The translations under genes were made by a program, and so were the position numbers. A stretch of DNA of 39,737 nucleotides, taken from an uncultured Pseudomonadota bacterium (GTDB lineage Bacteria; Pseudomonadota; Gammaproteobacteria; Steroidobacterales; Steroidobacteraceae). Below, in pieces: positions 23,421 through 31,178 of this stretch. The notes under the pieces were generated by a model that saw nothing but the letters and a program-made list of their open reading frames with translations, was not told the origin of the DNA and did no database searches. How positions within the stretch are numbered: the stretch's first letter is position 1; each line of letters opens with the position of its first letter. The stretch is taken from positions 1 through 39,737 of the forward strand of contig CAISEB010000042.1 in assembly GCA_903884235.1 (NCBI GenBank). Direction: 5' to 3'.

Positions 23421-24392
23421 ATGAGCGCGGCCGCCGAGCGGGCGCGCCGCAGACCCGAGCCGCAGTGCGCCCGGACCGTGCTGATGGTCCGGCCGGCGAC
23501 GTTCTATGCAAACCCGGAGACGCTCGCGACCAACGCGTTCCAGCACGTCGTGCAGGCCTCGGCCGGCGCGGTGCTCGCCGCCGCCCAGGCGGAGTTCGAT
23601 GCCGCCGCCGAGGCGCTCGCGGGCGCCGGCGTCGACGTCGTCGTCGCTGCCGCGGACGCCGCCGCCGAGACGCCGGACGCGCTGTTCCCGAACAACTGGT
23701 TCTCGACCCACGCCGACGGGCGCGTCGTGCTCTATCCGATGGCCGTGCCGAATCGCCGTCGCGAACGGCGCCCGGAGCTGCTCGCCGCGCTCGCCCGCGA
23801 GCGCGGCTGGCGACTCGACCGGACGGTGGACCTCACCTCCCTCGAGATGCGCGGCGAGATCGTCGAGGGCACCGGCAGCCTCGTCTTCGACCGCGAGGCG
23901 CGACTGGCCTACGCCTCCCGCTCGGCACGCACCCATGCCCCCGCGGTCGAGGCCGCCTGTGCCGAACTCGGCTACGACCCGGTGCTGTTCGACGCCCACG
24001 ACGAGGCAGGCCGCGAGATCTACCACACCAACGTGCTGATGTCGGTCGGCCCCTCGATCGCAGTGCTGGCCAGCAGCATGATCGCGCCGGGCGCGGGCCT
24101 CCGGCGCGTGTTCGATGCTCTCGACCAGAGCGACAAGCAGCTGCTCGACATCAGCGCCGCGCAGGTCGCCGAATTCGCCGGCAACGTGCTGTTCCTCGAC
24201 GGCGGCGCCCAGGGGCCGCTGGTCGCGCTGTCGCGCCGCGCCTGGGCGAGCCTGACCCGCGCGCAGCGCCTGCTGCTCGAGCAGCACGCACGGCCCGTGC
24301 TCTGCGGCGTCGAGACCATCGAGCACGTCGGCGGCGGCGGCATCCGCTGCATGCTGGCCGAGATCTTCCTGCCGCGCCGGCTCCCGGACTGA
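23421..24392 (+). CDS. ctlX: Citrulline-utilisation hydrolase CtlX (amidinotransferase/deiminase fold)
   Basis: This 323-residue member of the guanidino-group-modifying enzyme superfamily has the CtlX pattern: VLMVRPATFYANPETLATNAFQ at about 20-41, FPNNWFSTHADG, EIYHTNVLMSVG, and a C-terminal GGGGIRCMLAEIFLP block that supplies the catalytic Cys. CtlX is linked to citrulline breakdown to ornithine. I chose ATG 23421; upstream extension lacks homology-like sequence. The gene ends 3 bp before the convergent lrp-type gene, whose product may control amino-acid catabolism nearby. No arginine deiminase pathway partners are visible in the window. Confidence 0.9.
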   Translation: MSAAAERARRRPEPQCARTVLMVRPATFYANPETLATNAFQHVVQASAGAVLAAAQAEFDAAAEALAGAGVDVVVAAADAAAETPDALFPNNWFSTHADGRVVLYPMAVPNRRRERRPELLAALARERGWRLDRTVDLTSLEMRGEIVEGTGSLVFDREARLAYASRSARTHAPAVEAACAELGYDPVLFDAHDEAGREIYHTNVLMSVGPSIAVLASSMIAPGAGLRRVFDALDQSDKQLLDISAAQVAEFAGNVLFLDGGAQGPLVALSRRAWASLTRAQRLLLEQHARPVLCGVETIEHVGGGGIRCMLAEIFLPRRLPD

Positions 24393-24395
24393 GCG

Positions 24396-24869
24396 CTACC
24401 GCTCGAAGCGCCGCGACAGGACGATCGAGGTCGTGGTCGACTTCACCCCCGGGCAGGCCCTGAGCTCGTCGAGCGCGGCGTCGAGGGCCTCGGTCGACTC
24501 GGCGCCGAGCATCGCGATCAGGTCGTAGGCGCCGCTGACGGTGAGCAGCATCGTCACCGCCGGCATCGAGCGCAGCTTGCGCTCCACCGCCGACTGCTGC
24601 GGCGGGTCCACCGAGATCATCGCGTGCGCCTGGACGAGCCGGGCCCGAAGCGCCGGTCCGAGCTCCACCGTGTAGCCGCGGATCGCCCCGGTGCGCTCCA
24701 GCCGCTCGAGCCGGCTCTGCACCGTCGAGCGGGCGACGCCGAGGCGGCGGGCGAGTGCGGCGGTCGACATCCGGGCGTTCTCCCGCAGCAGCGCGAGCAG
24801 CGGCCCATCAGCGTCCTCGTTCGTCAATTCGCGCCCCTGATTCGTCGAAATGACGAATGATTCCGTCAT
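24396..24869 (-). CDS. Lrp/AsnC-family transcriptional regulator
   Basis: This protein of up to 157 residues has an N-terminal winged helix-turn-helix (LLALLRENARMSTAALARRLGVARSTVQSRLERLERTGAI, about 24-63) and a C-terminal RAM ligand-binding domain (MLLTVSGAYDLIAMLGAES and a final KSTTTSIVLSRRF strand). Lrp regulators assemble as octamers and usually sense amino acids. It is divergent from the saccharopine-dehydrogenase-like/aldehyde-dehydrogenase pair and probably regulates it and itself. A TTG at 24827 preceded by AGGGG is a plausible shorter start (143 residues), which would leave the palindromes at 24841-24869 free as operator. The ATG at 24869 is the longest form. Confidence 0.93.
   Translation of the reverse strand: MTESFVISTNQGRELTNEDADGPLLALLRENARMSTAALARRLGVARSTVQSRLERLERTGAIRGYTVELGPALRARLVQAHAMISVDPPQQSAVERKLRSMPAVTMLLTVSGAYDLIAMLGAESTEALDAALDELRACPGVKSTTTSIVLSRRFER
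24841..24869. promoter_or_regulatory. Overlapping palindromes, possible Lrp operator
   Basis: TTCGTC (24841-24846) pairs with GACGAA (24852-24857), and ATGACG (24850-24855) pairs with CGTCAT (24864-24869). These interlocked inverted repeats sit at the longest possible lrp start and 77 bp before the divergent dehydrogenase start, a fitting place for autoregulation. Binding is inferred. Confidence 0.4.
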
Positions 24870-24945
24870 TGTCGTTAGTTTTGCCCTTCAAATCAACGAT
24901 CACGGACGCCACACTGGCGGCCATTTTGGACAGGGGGGACCTCCC

Positions 24946-26067
24946 GTGAAGAACATCCTCGTGGCCGGCGCCGGCCACATCGGGTCGATGATTGCCGAGC
25001 TGCTGGTCAGCACCGGCAACTACCAGGTGACCGTCGCCGACGCCTCGGCGGACGCGCTCGCCTCGATCGCGGTGCGCCCGGGCCTGTCGACGGCCCACGT
25101 CTCGGCCACCGACCGCCCGGCGCTGCTCGCGGCGATGCAGGGCCGCTTCGCGGTCGTCAGCGCCGCCCCCTACTCGGTCACCGCGGCGATCGCCGAGGCG
25201 GCCCACGAGGCGCGCATCCACTACCTCGACCTGACCGAGGACGTGAAGACGACGCAGACGGTCAAGGAACTGGCGAAGACGGCCACGCACGCGCTGATCC
25301 CGCAGTGCGGCCTCGCGCCGGGCTTCATCTCGATCGTCGGCATGGATCTCGCGCGCCGCTTCGAGAAGCTCGACACGCTGCGCATGCGCGTCGGCGCGCT
25401 GCCGCAGTTCCCCTCGAACGCCCTCGGCTACAACCTCACCTGGAGCACCGCCGGCGTCATCAACGAGTACTGCCAGCCGTGCGAGGCGATCGTCGGCGGC
25501 CGGCCCGCGAACGTGCCGCCGCTCGAGGAGCTCGAGCACTTCGCGCTCGACGGCGTGCAGTACGAGGCGTTCAACACCTCGGGTGGCCTCGGCACGCTGT
25601 GCGAGACGCTGTCCGGCAAGGTGCGCAACCTCAACTACCGCACGATCCGCTACCCGGGCCACCGCGACGTGATGAAGCTGTTGCTGCAGGACCTGCGCCT
25701 CGCCGAGCGCCCGGCGATGCTCGCCGAGGTCCTCGAGTACGCGATCCCCGGCACGCGCCAGGACGTCGTCGTGATCTTCGTGACCGCGACCGGCCAGCGC
25801 AATGGCCGCACCTGGCAGGAGTCGTACGCCCACAGCGTCTACCCGCAGGTACTCGCCGGCCGCGAGTGGACCGCGATCCAGACGACCACCGCCTCGTCCG
25901 TGTGCGCCGTCCTCGACCTGCTGGTCGCCGGTCGCCTGCCGCAGCGTGGCTTCGTGAAGCAGGAGGACATCCGCCTCGACGAGTTCCTCGCCAACCGCTT
26001 CGGTCGCTCCTACGCCGACAACGGCACGACCGCCGCCGAGGCGGCGCTGCTCCGGGCCGCCTCGTGA
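24946..26067 (+). CDS. Saccharopine dehydrogenase-like NAD(P) oxidoreductase
   Basis: This 373-residue protein has a Rossmann start (ILVAGAGHIGSMIAELL, GxGxxG type) and the saccharopine dehydrogenase/reductase organisation: HYLDLTEDVKTTQTV, IPQCGLAPGFISIVGMDLA, then a substrate domain containing GALPQFPSNALGYNLTWSTAGVINEY. In lysine catabolism such enzymes oxidise saccharopine to aminoadipate semialdehyde and glutamate. The next gene, an ALDH7-like dehydrogenase, overlaps it by 4 bp and would oxidise that product, so the pair forms a lysine-degradation unit. A lysine-ketoglutarate reductase is not visible here, so the substrate could be another imine-linked amino acid. The start is GTG at 24946 behind a G-rich ribosome-binding site. 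Confidence 0.88.
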   Translation: MKNILVAGAGHIGSMIAELLVSTGNYQVTVADASADALASIAVRPGLSTAHVSATDRPALLAAMQGRFAVVSAAPYSVTAAIAEAAHEARIHYLDLTEDVKTTQTVKELAKTATHALIPQCGLAPGFISIVGMDLARRFEKLDTLRMRVGALPQFPSNALGYNLTWSTAGVINEYCQPCEAIVGGRPANVPPLEELEHFALDGVQYEAFNTSGGLGTLCETLSGKVRNLNYRTIRYPGHRDVMKLLLQDLRLAERPAMLAEVLEYAIPGTRQDVVVIFVTATGQRNGRTWQESYAHSVYPQVLAGREWTAIQTTTASSVCAVLDLLVAGRLPQRGFVKQEDIRLDEFLANRFGRSYADNGTTAAEAALLRAAS

Positions 26068-27566
26068 GCGCGCTCGGTAGCCTGCGCGAGGTCGGCTTCG
26101 ACCTCGCGACGCTCGTCGCCGGCGAGATCGAGAGTCGCTCGCCGATCGATGGCCACGTGCTCGGGCGCGTCTCGCGCACCTCGCGGGCCGACTACGACGC
26201 GGCGGTGGCACGATCCACCGTGGCGTTCGCCGCCTGGCGCAGCGTCCCGGCGCCGCGCCGCGGCGAACTGGTGCGCCTGTTCGGCGAGGCCGTGCGGCGC
26301 CACAAGCCGGCGCTCGCCGAGGTCATCACGCTCGAGGTCGGCAAGATCACCAGCGAAGCGCTCGGCGAAGTGCAGGAAGTCATCGACATCTGCGACTTCG
26401 CGGTCGGGCTGTCGCGCCAGCTGTATGGCCTGACGATCGCCTCCGAGCGCAAGCACCACCACATGCTCGAGCGCTGGCATCCGCTCGGCCCGGTCGGCAT
26501 CGTCACCGCGTTCAACTTCCCGATGGCCGTGTGGTGCTGGAACGCGGCGCTCGCACTCGTCTGCGGCGACAGCGTGCTGTGGAAGCCGTCCGAGAAGACG
26601 CCGCTCACCGCGCGCGCGCTGCATGCGGTGCTGGAATCGGTGCTGCGGGACTTCGCCGATGCGCCCGCCGGCCTGTCGACGCTCCTGCAGGGCGAGCGCG
26701 CCGTCGGCGAGTGGCTCGCCGCGGACACGCGCGTGCCGCTGGTCTCCGCGACCGGCAGCACCCGCATGGGCCGCGAAGTCGCGGTCACGGTCGCCGGCCG
26801 CTTCGGCCGCTCGCTGCTCGAGCTCGGCGGCAACAACGGCATGATCGTCGCGCCGACGGCGGGCGAGGATCTCGCGGTGCGCGCGATCACGTTCGCCGCG
26901 GCCGGGACCGCCGGCCAGCGCTGCACGACGCTCAGGCGCCTGTTCGTGCACGAGTCGCGGTATGACGCGATCGTGGCGCGGCTGAAGCGCGCCTACGGCA
27001 GCCTGCCCGTCGGCCATCCGGCCGAGCCCGGCACGCTGGTGGGCCCGCTGGTCGATCGCGCCGCGTTCGAGGCGATGCAGGCGGCGCTCGCATCCGCGCG
27101 TGCCGCCGGCGGCACGATCCACTATGGCGAGCGCGTGGCACCCGCCGGGCTCGATGGCGGCTACTACGTGCGACCGGCGCTGGTCGAGCTCGCCGCTCCG
27201 ATCGCGGTCTCGCAGCAGGAGACGTTCGCGCCGATCCTGTACGTGTTCCGCTACTCGACGATCGAGGAGGCCATTGCCGCCAACAACGGCGTCGCCCAGG
27301 GCCTGTCCTCGTCGCTGATCACGCAGAACCTGTCGGAGGCCGAGGTGTTCCTGTCGGCCGAGGGCAGCGACTGCGGCATCGCCAACATCAACATCGGCCC
27401 GAGCGGCGCCGAGATCGGCGGTGCGTTCGGTGGCGAGAAGGAGACCGGTGGTGGCCGCGAGTCGGGCTCCGACGCCTGGAAGGCGTACATGCGCCGCCAG
27501 ACGCAGACGGTGAACTACTCCGCGACGCTGCCGCTCGCGCAGGGCGTCAAGTTCGACGTCGAGTGA
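26064..27566 (+). CDS. amaB: Aldehyde dehydrogenase, L-aminoadipate-semialdehyde/piperideine-6-carboxylate type
   Basis: This 500-residue NAD(P)-dependent aldehyde dehydrogenase is closest in motif style to ALDH7/AmaB: GPVGIVTAFNFPMAVWCWNAALAL, SATGSTRMGREVA, LLELGGNNGMIV (catalytic Glu), AAGTAGQRCTTLRRLFV (catalytic Cys), and a C-terminal GGAFGGEKETGGGRESGSDAWKAYMRRQT. AmaB oxidises alpha-aminoadipate semialdehyde, in equilibrium with piperideine-6-carboxylate, to 2-aminoadipate in lysine degradation. The GTG start overlaps the stop of the upstream saccharopine-dehydrogenase-like gene (GTGA at 26064-26067), which supports a two-step pathway. The divergent Lrp regulator is the likely controller. 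Confidence 0.92.
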   Translation: MSALGSLREVGFDLATLVAGEIESRSPIDGHVLGRVSRTSRADYDAAVARSTVAFAAWRSVPAPRRGELVRLFGEAVRRHKPALAEVITLEVGKITSEALGEVQEVIDICDFAVGLSRQLYGLTIASERKHHHMLERWHPLGPVGIVTAFNFPMAVWCWNAALALVCGDSVLWKPSEKTPLTARALHAVLESVLRDFADAPAGLSTLLQGERAVGEWLAADTRVPLVSATGSTRMGREVAVTVAGRFGRSLLELGGNNGMIVAPTAGEDLAVRAITFAAAGTAGQRCTTLRRLFVHESRYDAIVARLKRAYGSLPVGHPAEPGTLVGPLVDRAAFEAMQAALASARAAGGTIHYGERVAPAGLDGGYYVRPALVELAAPIAVSQQETFAPILYVFRYSTIEEAIAANNGVAQGLSSSLITQNLSEAEVFLSAEGSDCGIANINIGPSGAEIGGAFGGEKETGGGRESGSDAWKAYMRRQTQTVNYSATLPLAQGVKFDVE

Positions 27567-27572
27567 GATCCT

Positions 27573-27605
27573 GCGCGGTGGCGGGCCCCGCGCCCGTCAC
27601 CGCGC
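27573..27605. terminator. Hairpin between convergent genes (probable bidirectional terminator)
   Basis: A 14-nt arm (27573-27586) pairs with 27592-27605 at 13 Watson-Crick positions plus one G-T, with a 5-nt loop. It lies 6 bp after the aldehyde dehydrogenase stop and spans the stop of the convergent acetyltransferase gene. A T-run is missing on both sides, so termination may be imperfect or Rho-assisted. Confidence 0.5.
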
Positions 27606-28082
27606 GGCGTCGCCCTCGAGGCGACGCACGAGATAGCGCACGCGCTTGCCACTGTCCCCAAGCCACGCATCCCCCACCTCCATGAAGCCGAGCGCCGCAT
27701 GGAACGCGTCCGATCCCGGATTGGGCGGCTCCATGTTGATCTCGCACGTGACGACGTCGTGGCCCGCGGCCCTGGCGGCCGCGAACAGCTCCTCATAGAG
27801 CGAGCGCGCATGGCCCTGGCCGCGCGCCGCGGCGGAGACGATGATCCGGTCGACGTAGGCGAAGCGCGGGTAGCGCTCGCGGAACCAGATGAAGTTCGGG
27901 CTGGCGTAGTCGGCATCCTGGTCGAACGCGACCAGCACGGCCGTGCGGCCATCGTCGCGCAGGCCGACGTGGAACGCCTCCTCGAGCAGCGCCTCGAGCT
28001 CGGCACCATCGAGCGGCGCGGTTTCGGTCACGTTCGCGGCGTTGAGGGCGAGCACCGCGGTCCGGTCCAGGTTCAGGGTCAT
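27597..28082 (-). CDS. GNAT-family N-acetyltransferase
   Basis: This 161-residue acetyltransferase has the acetyl-CoA loop in VDRIIVSAAARGQGHARSLYEELFAAARAAG (the R/Q-x-x-G-x-A style motif around residues 88-115), followed by VTCEINMEPPNPGSDAFHAALGF and a terminal GKRVRYLVRRL. This matches a COG3818-like predicted acetyltransferase subgroup with unknown substrate. I placed the start at ATG 28082; the open frame extends 35 codons further upstream without a family match. It is divergent from the aminotransferase gene at 28186 and convergent with the aldehyde dehydrogenase gene. Confidence 0.9.
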   Translation of the reverse strand: MTLNLDRTAVLALNAANVTETAPLDGAELEALLEEAFHVGLRDDGRTAVLVAFDQDADYASPNFIWFRERYPRFAYVDRIIVSAAARGQGHARSLYEELFAAARAAGHDVVTCEINMEPPNPGSDAFHAALGFMEVGDAWLGDSGKRVRYLVRRLEGDAAR

Positions 28083-28185
28083 GGTCGGCTCCGATCGCAG
28101 GCCCGCGACGATAGCAGGTCGCGGCCACTGGCCGGGACCGCACGCGTCGCATAGCATCGGGTCCCCGCCAGCGCCGCGAGCCGCC

Positions 28186-29361
28186 ATGGACCCATCCCGC
28201 GATCCGATCCCGACACATCCCGTGCGGGGCGTCGAGGTGGCCCCGTTCTACGCCGGGCGCATCGCGCGCCGCGCCGCCGACCTGCGCGCGCAGGGCCGGG
28301 AGATCATCCCGATGCACTTCGGCCAGCCGACCGCCGGCACGCCTGCCGGCGCGCGCGCCGCGGCCGCGCGCGCGCTCGAGCTCGACCCGATCGGCTACGT
28401 CGAATCGCGCGACCTTGCCGAGCGCATCAGCCGCCACTACCGGGATGCCTATGGCGTCACGGTGCCGGCCGAGCGCATCCAGCTGACGGCGGGCGCGAGC
28501 GCCGGCCTCGTCGCCGCGTTCGCGGCGCTGTTCCATCCGGGCGACCGGATTGCCGTCGGCCGCCCGGGCTACCCGGCCTATCGCAACGCGCTGCGTGCGC
28601 TCGGCCGCGAAGCGGTCGAGGTCCCGCTCGCCGCGAGCGGCGGCTATCGGCTCACCCTCGACGAGCTGGCCGCGGTGCCGGGACCGCTGCACGGCGTCGT
28701 CGTCGCGAGCCCCGCGAACCCCACCGGCGCGATGCTCGGGCGCGACGCGCTCGGCGCGCTCATCGGCCATTGCCGCGCGCGCCACATCACGCTCATCTCC
28801 GACGAGATCTACCACGGCGTCACGTATGGCGAGCGCGCCGTGAGCGCCCTCGAGATCGATCCCGATGCGATCGTCATCAACAGTTTCTCGAAGCTGTATC
28901 GAATGCCCGGCTGGCGCCTCGGCTGGATGGTCGTGCCCGAGGCACTCGCCGCGCGGCTGTCGTCCTACGTGATCAACTGCTTCCTGACGCCCTCGACGAT
29001 CGCGCAGTACGCGGCGCTCGCCGCCTTCGACGATCCGACGGAGCTCGACGCGCGCGTCGCGGACTACAAGCACAATCGCGACCTGCTTGTCAGTGCGCTG
29101 GCTGCGGCCGGGATCCCGGACGTCGCGGTTCCGGAGGGGGCGTTCTACCTCTACGTCGACGTGTCGCACCTGACCCGCGACAGCCTCGCGTTCTGCCTGC
29201 GACTGCTCGAGGAGACGGGCCTCGCGACCGCGCCGGGCCTCGATTTCGACCCGCTCGGCGGCCACGGCGCGATCCGCCTGTCATTCGCGGTGTCGCGCGC
29301 GGAGGTGGCGCGCGCGGCCGCGCTGCTGGGTGCATGGCTCGCGGCACAGCCCCGGCGCTGA
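28186..29361 (+). CDS. PLP-dependent class I/II aminotransferase
   Basis: This 391-residue fold-type I aminotransferase shows AGASAGLVAAFAALFHPGD, ASPANPTGAML (Asn contacting the cofactor), ISDEIYHGVTYG (Asp and Tyr), NSFSKLYRMPGWRLGW with the Schiff-base Lys, and IRLSFAVS with the substrate carboxylate Arg. The substrate is not predictable; aspartate or alanine-type and methionine/kynurenine-type enzymes share these motifs. It stands near a lysine-degradation pair but is separated from it by a convergent acetyltransferase, so a shared pathway is only possible. The start at ATG 28186 is supported by homologous length. Confidence 0.92.
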   Translation: MDPSRDPIPTHPVRGVEVAPFYAGRIARRAADLRAQGREIIPMHFGQPTAGTPAGARAAAARALELDPIGYVESRDLAERISRHYRDAYGVTVPAERIQLTAGASAGLVAAFAALFHPGDRIAVGRPGYPAYRNALRALGREAVEVPLAASGGYRLTLDELAAVPGPLHGVVVASPANPTGAMLGRDALGALIGHCRARHITLISDEIYHGVTYGERAVSALEIDPDAIVINSFSKLYRMPGWRLGWMVVPEALAARLSSYVINCFLTPSTIAQYAALAAFDDPTELDARVADYKHNRDLLVSALAAAGIPDVAVPEGAFYLYVDVSHLTRDSLAFCLRLLEETGLATAPGLDFDPLGGHGAIRLSFAVSRAEVARAAALLGAWLAAQPRR

Positions 29362-29438
29362 GGCGGCGAGATCCCCCGATGCCGTGCTCTGTCCCCGGGC
29401 GTACCATCGGGGCTCCTCCCGCGGATTTGGAGCCTGCC

Positions 29439-29747
29439 ATGAGTGACCCGTCCACGCGCCAGCTGATCGACGACCTCAAGGCCGTCGTCGCCGATGCCGA
29501 GGCCCTGCTGCAGGCGACTGCGCACGAGGCGGGCGAGCGTGCCCAGGCGGCGCGCGAGCGCGCCACGAGTTCGGTCGAGCACGCGCGCTCGCGCCTCAAG
29601 GAGCTCGAGCACGAACTCGGCGACGAGGCGCGCGCGTTCGCCGACGGCGCTGGCCACTGGGTCCGCGAGCACCCGCTGCAGTCGCTCGGCATCGCCGCGG
29701 CCATCGGCCTCGTGATCGGCGTGCTGCTCAACCGGCGGTCCGAGTGA
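29439..29747 (+). CDS. DUF883 (ElaB/YqjD-like) ribosome-associated membrane protein
   Basis: This 102-residue protein has a long charged coiled-coil region (about residues 5-70, heptad-rich AQAARERATSSVEHARSRLK) and a single C-terminal membrane helix (LGIAAAIGLVIGVLLNRR), the ElaB/YqjD/DUF883 plan. E. coli YqjD anchors ribosomes to the inner membrane in stationary phase. The following two genes match YqjE and YqjK, overlap in order, and complete a yqjDEK-like operon. GGAG lies upstream of the ATG. Stationary-phase control by RpoS is known for YqjD but is not visible here. Confidence 0.9.
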   Translation: MSDPSTRQLIDDLKAVVADAEALLQATAHEAGERAQAARERATSSVEHARSRLKELEHELGDEARAFADGAGHWVREHPLQSLGIAAAIGLVIGVLLNRRSE

Positions 29748-30133
29748 ACGCCGAGGCGCCGGAGAGCGGCCTGTTCGCGTCGCTCGGGCGCATGTCGGCG
29801 ACGCTGCTCGCGCTCGCGCGCACGCGGCTCGAGCTCGCCTCGACCGAACTCGAGGAGCAGCTCGAGTACGCAAGCCAGGTGCTGCTGTGGTCGATCGGCG
29901 CGATCTTCTTCGCGTCGCTGACGGTGCTGCTGTTCGCCCTGACCATCGTGATCGCATTCTGGGACTCCCACCGCCTGCTGGCGGCCGGCATCGTCACGGG
30001 GTCGTTCGCGCTGGTCGCGGTGCTCGCGTTCGCCGCGGTCCGCCGCCTGCTCGCGCAGCGCCCGCGGTTCTTCGCCGCGACCACCGAGGAGCTCCGGCGC
30101 GACGCGGCGTCGCTGCGCGGGGAGCGGCCATGA
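29744..30133 (+). CDS. YqjE-like phage-holin-family membrane protein
   Basis: This 129-residue protein has an N-terminal amphipathic segment (LFASLGRMSATLLALARTRLELASTELEEQ) and two membrane helices (LLWSIGAIFFASLTVLLFALTIVIAFW and LLAAGIVTGSFALVAVLAFAAVRRL), the layout of the YqjE/holin-3_6 family. Despite the family name it is a chromosomal membrane protein paired with YqjD, not a phage lysis gene. Its GTG start overlaps the stop of the DUF883 gene and its stop overlaps the next ATG, so all three are translationally coupled. Confidence 0.88.
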   Translation: MNAEAPESGLFASLGRMSATLLALARTRLELASTELEEQLEYASQVLLWSIGAIFFASLTVLLFALTIVIAFWDSHRLLAAGIVTGSFALVAVLAFAAVRRLLAQRPRFFAATTEELRRDAASLRGERP

Positions 30134-30441
30134 GCGCGCGGCTGATCGCGCTCGCCGCACGCCGTCGTGAGCTCGGCGAGCAGAGCGGCAGGCTGCGCCA
30201 GGCGCTCGGCGCCGACGCCTTCGCTCTCAGCAGGCGATTTAGCGCCGCTGATCGCCTCGTCGCCGTGGCGCGCTCCGGCACGGCGCGCGCGCTGCTCATC
30301 GGCGCCGCCGTGCTCGTCGTCGTCGGACGCCCGCGCCGCATCCTCGCGATCGCGGTCAAGGCGCTCGCGCTGTGGCCGCTGGTCTCGACCGTGCTGCCGC
30401 GGCTGCGCTCGCTGTTCGGCGAACCGAAAGCTTCTGCCTGA
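30130..30441 (+). CDS. YqjK-like small protein
   Basis: This 103-residue protein has a basic N-terminal half (LIALAARRRELGEQSGRLRQAL) and a short hydrophobic stretch (ALLIGAAVLVVVGRPRRILAIAVKALALWPLVS), resembling YqjK. Its ATG overlaps the stop of the yqjE-like gene by 4 bp. The function is unknown; its constant place behind yqjD and yqjE suggests a shared membrane role. Confidence 0.82.
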   Translation: MSARLIALAARRRELGEQSGRLRQALGADAFALSRRFSAADRLVAVARSGTARALLIGAAVLVVVGRPRRILAIAVKALALWPLVSTVLPRLRSLFGEPKASA

Positions 30442-30466
30442 ACGCCGCTTCTGGCATGGTGCCGCG

Positions 30467-31150
30467 ATGAGCCAAGCCCCAGCACCCCCCGCTCCCGCCC
30501 TGCGCGTCGCCGTGATCCCGGTGACGCCGTTCCAGCAGAACTGCTCGCTCGTGTGGAACGCCGCCAACATGCATGGCGCGATCATCGACCCGGGTGGCGA
30601 GGTCGACGGGCTGCTCGCGTTCGCTGCGCGCGAGGGCATCACGCTCGAGAAGATCCTGCTGACGCACGCGCACATCGACCATGCCGGCGCGACGCTCGAG
30701 CTCGCGCGGCGCACCGGCCTGCCGATCGAGGGCCCGCATCCCGGGGACCAGTTCCTGATCGACGAGCTCGCGGCCCAGGGCAAGGCCTACGGCATCCCGA
30801 GCGAGGGCGCGTTCACGCCGACGCGCTGGCTCGGCGACGGCGATCGCGTCACGGTCGGCGGCCTCGAGCTCGAGGTGATCCACTGCCCGGGCCACACGCC
30901 CGGGCACGTCGTCTTCTATCACGCACCGAGCCGGTTCGCGGTGGTCGGCGACGTGATCTTCCAGGGCTCGATCGGCCGCACCGACTTCCCGCGCGGCAAC
31001 CACGCGGATCTCATCGCCTCGATCCGCGGCAAGCTGTTCACGCTCGGTGACGACGTGCAATTCCTGCCGGGGCACGGTCCGACCTCGACGTTCGGCGCCG
31101 AGCGGCGCTCGAACCCGTTCGTCTCGGATGCAGCGGTGGCCCGGCGCTGA
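30467..31150 (+). CDS. Metallo-beta-lactamase-fold hydrolase (YcbL/glyoxalase II-like)
   Basis: This 227-residue metallo-beta-lactamase-fold hydrolase has the binuclear metal motif THAHIDHAGATLELA (HxHxDH) and further ligands in HCPGHTPGHVVFY, VVGDVIFQGSIGRTDFPRG and FLPGHGPTS. This order and the short length match YcbL-type glyoxalase II enzymes, which hydrolyse S-D-lactoylglutathione or related thioesters. It begins 25 bp after the yqjK-like gene and could be read from the same transcript. The gene is convergent with ctaB, with 18 bp between. Confidence 0.92.
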   Translation: MSQAPAPPAPALRVAVIPVTPFQQNCSLVWNAANMHGAIIDPGGEVDGLLAFAAREGITLEKILLTHAHIDHAGATLELARRTGLPIEGPHPGDQFLIDELAAQGKAYGIPSEGAFTPTRWLGDGDRVTVGGLELEVIHCPGHTPGHVVFYHAPSRFAVVGDVIFQGSIGRTDFPRGNHADLIASIRGKLFTLGDDVQFLPGHGPTSTFGAERRSNPFVSDAAVARR

Positions 31151-31163
31151 GGCGCGGTGTGCC

Positions 31164-31178
31164 CCGGATCAGATCCGG
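31164..31178. terminator. Short palindrome between convergent genes
   Basis: CCGGATC (31164-31170) and GATCCGG (31172-31178) flank one base, overlapping the ctaB stop and lying 13 bp after the hydrolase stop. It is a compact symmetric element suited to a bidirectional transcript end, but it has no T-run, so the call is weak. Confidence 0.3.

Noticed and set aside
29744-30133. Possible phage holin or prophage remnant
   Set aside because: The holin-family protein is part of a yqjD-yqjE-yqjK-like chromosomal set, and no other phage genes are nearby.
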